Shown piece by piece: positions 60,544 to 64,000 of a stretch of 64,000 nucleotides of DNA. This stretch comes from Caprella mutica (taxonomy: Eukaryota; Arthropoda; Malacostraca; Amphipoda; Caprellidae). Within the stretch, counting starts at the first letter, position 1. Each line of letters begins with the position of its first letter. The translations under genes and the position numbers were made by a program. The notes below the pieces were generated by a model, which worked only from the letters and a program-made list of their open reading frames with translations, was not told the DNA's origin and made no database searches. The stretch covers positions 62,001 to 126,000 of the forward strand of contig CANNZV010001067.1 in the NCBI GenBank assembly GCA_947561585.1, given 5' to 3'.

Positions 60544-61092
60544 CCCCCCCCTTTTTTTTTTCTTCCACCCACCACCGACAGCTTCCGTAAGTCCCTGGGG
60601 GTATTGAAAACTTATGGCGATTCCCTATAAATATAATGGCCTGTCTTATTAGACAATGGACTGGATGGTATTCAACTTATGCAGTTGAATAAATTAGAAT
60701 TGGACTTATAATTCAATTAGAAGAAGTATATTAAAATTCAGAGATAGTAATCAGCATGATAAATATATAGCTGAGTACGAGATAGAACACAATAGAGGTT
60801 AAAAACTTTACTGCCACATAACTATTAGCCAGATAAAAAGCTTATTTATAACTTACAGTAATTAAGGTGTACACATAATTAACCTGTATACATTGCTACC
60901 CATTTTTGCGGTCAACTTACATGGTTAACAATTTAGTCAATGTTCCATAGTAACTATAGCTATAGATACAAGGGACTTCAGAGAGCATGCTCGGAAGAAC
61001 TGAAGCAATTGAGGTTATAGAACATCAACCCGCATATTCACCAAATGATTTCCATTTGCCGATACTCCTCTGTGGGCAGATACATTCTTATT
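60544..61092. other. Unique DNA, nothing recognised
   Basis: Starts with the C10/T9 run, then AT-rich unique sequence. Confidence 0.55.
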
Positions 61093-61266
61093 GGGTGAAT
61101 TACGAATTATCGGTCAGTTCCACATCTTCGGTAATACAAGAGAAAAAGTTCAGAAAACAATATTAATTATTTAAATTTAAATGGTACCAATTAAATAATT
61201 ATTGTTATGTCGTTTTCTCTTATATGACCGAAGATGTGGACCTAATCGATAATTGGTAATTCACCC
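61093..61266. mobile_element. M1 MITE copy, core reduced
   Basis: GGGTGAATTACGAATTATCG on the left and GATAATTGGTAATTCACCC on the right: the change to GGGTGAATTAC is mirrored in the other arm. The core is reduced to GGTACC. About 174 bp. Confidence 0.92.
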
Positions 61267-62482
61267 TATAGATATTCATTTGCCAGACATTATATATCGA
61301 TAAGTTTATTATTTTTGAGGATATTGGCGGAAAATAGAAATATTTATCATGCAGACACCAGATAGGAACTAATAAAAGACAGAGACTCTAGCAAGTTATT
61401 GGGAAGTATAAAGCCTGTGCCAGTGTCAGGGAGACGAGTGGTTAAGGGAGTAAAAGGAGATGTACCTGAAGTACCTGAAGTAATTGAATTGCAAGGTATA
61501 TTACATATTTCTAAATTATAAATAATTAATTTCTTGATCACCCATTATAATATAAAAAACAATTTAATAATAAACATACAACTATTTATTTAGATTGCTT
61601 TCACCAACAAAGACTGCACTAGAGTATTCCTGATACCGTATCGGAATTAGAGAGGCCTGCAGAGTATCGGTCTAGATGCAGTGTATCGGCTAACACTAAC
61701 CCCGGATACTTTGACAAACCACTCAGCTGTCATTTGTAGGCCTAATTTCCCCTTATGGGGACACATGGGCCTATAAAGGTGGTGAGTAGGGATATGCAGA
61801 TATTGGCCAGCTTGAGGTACAATGTAGTTAAGAAGCTACAGCAGGCCATACTAAACTCTCTTGGTAAACTCACTGTATCTGGTATCAGTGTAATACAAAT
61901 GTTATACAGCTTCTATGTTGGTATAACTACTAACTATCGGGAACAAGTAACAATTGGACACTTAACAATTTAGAGTAGTTAGTTACTTCTCCATACATAT
62001 TTACCTTTTCTTCGTAACTATGTTTCATTTAAATAACACATTAATTATATTTCAATATGATAACTAGAGCAGTTTCTAACGATTAAATTAGGGTATGAGA
62101 CTGGGCGGCTATGGGTTGATTGCCAATAGACATTCATTTCAGGCGGAAGTTGTCACGTTAATTTGTTGAAAAACTGCCGCGCTTGCAATATTCTCTGAGC
62201 CTGGAATGGTTCCAATCTAGTCAATTGGAATGATATTCCCACTGTAACTGAGATGGAAGAGATAATTCCTGGGACAAAAAGTTAGAACTAGTCTAGCTCT
62301 GGCTATGGGGAGGAAACTTTGTCTGCTCATGGATATATTATAGACATAGAAAATAGCCAGCCGTACAGTTAGTGAGTTATACTAATGAAATGGTAAGGAT
62401 GTCACATTCAATCTTAGCAATGATTACAGTGCAGATCTTTCTATGATAAAAAGTATTTATCTTGAGAAAGAAGCAATAGGAA
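61267..62482. other. Unique DNA, nothing recognised
   Basis: Two or three GTATCGG words at 61638-61690 recall the 38-bp array, but there is no array. Short frames lack domains. Confidence 0.5.
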
Positions 62483-62588
62483 GAATTTCCAATTAGGTGT
62501 ACACAGAAAATTCCAGTTAGGTGTACACAGAAAATTCCAATTAGGTGTACACAGAAAATTCCAATTAGATGTACACAGAAAATTCCAA
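62483..62588. repeat. Minisatellite, 24-bp unit, about 4.5 copies
   Basis: The unit is AAAATTCCAATTAGGTGTACACAG with single-base variants. It is an example of a short, perhaps starting array. Confidence 0.94.
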
Positions 62589-63858
62589 AGTGTGACTATA
62601 AGAGCGAAATAGTGGGTATACTGTAGCAACAGAGTGCGGTAGTACCTAGCACAGTGAGGTTATATCCAGAGGTTAAGGAGGAGGTGCTATGGGATAGCAA
62701 CTAACGGAGGGGGGGGGGGGGGGGAGGAGGAGAGGTGTAGATTGCAATGCCCTAAATAAAAGCTAACGAAGCCACATATTACATAATGCAATAGAATGAC
62801 CAAATACACAACATTAATCTGATTGAGAAGGCAACAGCTCCATTTTGTATGCCAGGCCACACGTTCTATTTACTTGGTGCCGGGAGACTTGGTCTGCATC
62901 ACCGTACACCTGGCACCCGCAAAGATGAAATAAAATGCAAAAACTAACATTACGTCAAATGAAAACTCTTCTAATTAAAACATTTTGAATAAAAATAGCG
63001 TTAAGATGTTTTCTTTAGATCGTTAGGTAAAAGAGAATAAGTTATAATAATTAGTAATTGTTTGTGTGGCAGTGTGTGGCAATCCATGCTCTGGTTGCCG
63101 CTGTTCTAATTTCTTGAAGCTTTTGTAATTACTATCAAGAGATAGTTATTCTCCTCAGAATAACTCCTATGTATGCTAGCGCAATGCCTTCTACATGCAC
63201 ACACGACCTGGCATGAACACAACATTAACATTTGATACTTTAGAGTTTAGATAGAGCAAATTAGTGATGGAGTTAATTCCTTCATAATAGATTATTTATT
63301 TGTACCAATTAATCTGGAACCTTGTTAGAGAGGTAGGTAATGCTAAATTCTACTGGTTGTTAACTACTAAAAATCATGTTATTTTGTTTTAAAAGAACTA
63401 ACGGAACATTTAACTGGTAGAGTACCGTAAATAAATACTCGTTTTCTAGCATGTTCTACTTGCAGCTCTACTTCTCGTAGCAAATGCAGCAGGTGCAGAC
63501 TAATTCACAGGTGAAGTTTAGCGTGCATATCGAAATGCAAGAGGGGTAATAAATAATGGTGGCATTACTAGCTAGGTGGGCCAATCTAAAACAATGTGAG
63601 GGCCACATATCACATGTCACGAGAACATTCATCAGCTCTACGCCACACTCACCGGATCAAAGGCAAGAAAAGAAGGCCTTGCCGTTAGACACACACAGAC
63701 AACAGATCTACAAGCTAACTTCTCAGCACTACAATTCATACCACATTAAGAGGAAAGGAGAGAATTAGTCGACTGATTCTTTAGAGAAAAAAGTTTACCG
63801 CACATGAAAATTGATGAAAAGTAATCTTGTTATAAATTTTTAGAAAATAAAATGATAA
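62589..63858. other. Unique DNA with a long G-run
   Basis: A G-run of about 16 at 62708-62723. A plus frame at 63556-63768 has no known domain. No other structure. Confidence 0.5.
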
Positions 63859-63914
63859 AAGTTTTTTCTTATATAACCGAAGATGTGAAAGCGACCGATA
63901 ATTCGTACCGTACC
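63859..63914. mobile_element. M1 MITE right-end remnant
   Basis: GTTTTTTCTTATATAACCG, AAGATGTGAAAGCGACCG and ATAATTCGTACCGTACC match the right arm of M1. No left arm is seen in the preceding 150 bp. Confidence 0.8.
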
Positions 63915-64000
63915 ATCAGGATAATAGACACAGAGCATATGTTGTTAGGTCATATAAAGCCCCTCGAGTCTAGAGGTTGCAGTACAGCATTGTAAGGGGA

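Overview
The window is nuclear DNA of an animal, most likely an arthropod and probably an insect. It is AT-rich and gene-poor. It lies almost entirely inside one gene on the minus strand, an Eph receptor tyrosine kinase. Four exons can be assembled, each with consensus splice sites and a consistent reading phase: a signal-peptide exon (57483-57759, with an open 5' extension to about 58256), an 80-nt micro-exon (17557-17636), the main ligand-binding-domain exon (2409-2840) and the following Cys-rich exon (2067-2301). Joined, they give 341 residues plus one base: the leader, the whole ephrin-binding domain and the first Sushi-like segment. The rest of the receptor (EGF-like, fibronectin III, membrane, kinase and SAM parts) must lie past the left edge of the window. 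The wording of the ligand-binding domain (INWRSYVVCDV, NNWLW, PFIERG) is of the arthropod type as I remember it. I could not run a search.

The introns measure about 39.8 kb (intron 1), 14.7 kb (intron 2) and 107 bp (intron 3). They hold two kinds of repeat. First, more than twenty tandem minisatellite arrays with unrelated units of 13 to 56 bp cover roughly 11 kb, about a sixth of the window. Nearly all long open frames in the window come from these arrays, which stay open in several frames because the units are pure and often a multiple of three long. I do not call them genes. Second, there are many short inverted-repeat (MITE-like) elements. The main family, here called M1, has a terminal repeat beginning GGGTAAGTTACG, a TA target duplication where flanks are clear, and often a central palindrome built from GGTATCCATGATACC. 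About twenty full, half or core-only copies are visible. A second family at 59601-59880 has different ends but the same palindromic core. Other inverted-repeat elements are at about 3500, 19684, 25084, 28937 and 50577.

Two insertions can be dated relative to their hosts from sequence alone. A 246-bp element splits a 30-bp minisatellite with an ACAT duplication. A 559-bp long-inverted-repeat element sits inside an M1 copy. A further M1 copy ends only about 30 bp from the donor of the Eph micro-exon.

Layout (plus coordinates): 1-2066 intron 4; 2067-2840 exons 4 and 3; 2841-17556 intron 2 with eight arrays; 17557-17636 exon 2; 17637-57482 intron 1 with the remaining large arrays and most MITEs; 57483-58256 exon 1 with its 5' part; 58257-64000 upstream or 5' intron sequence with MITEs only. 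I see no rRNA, tRNA, CRISPR array or intact autonomous transposon.
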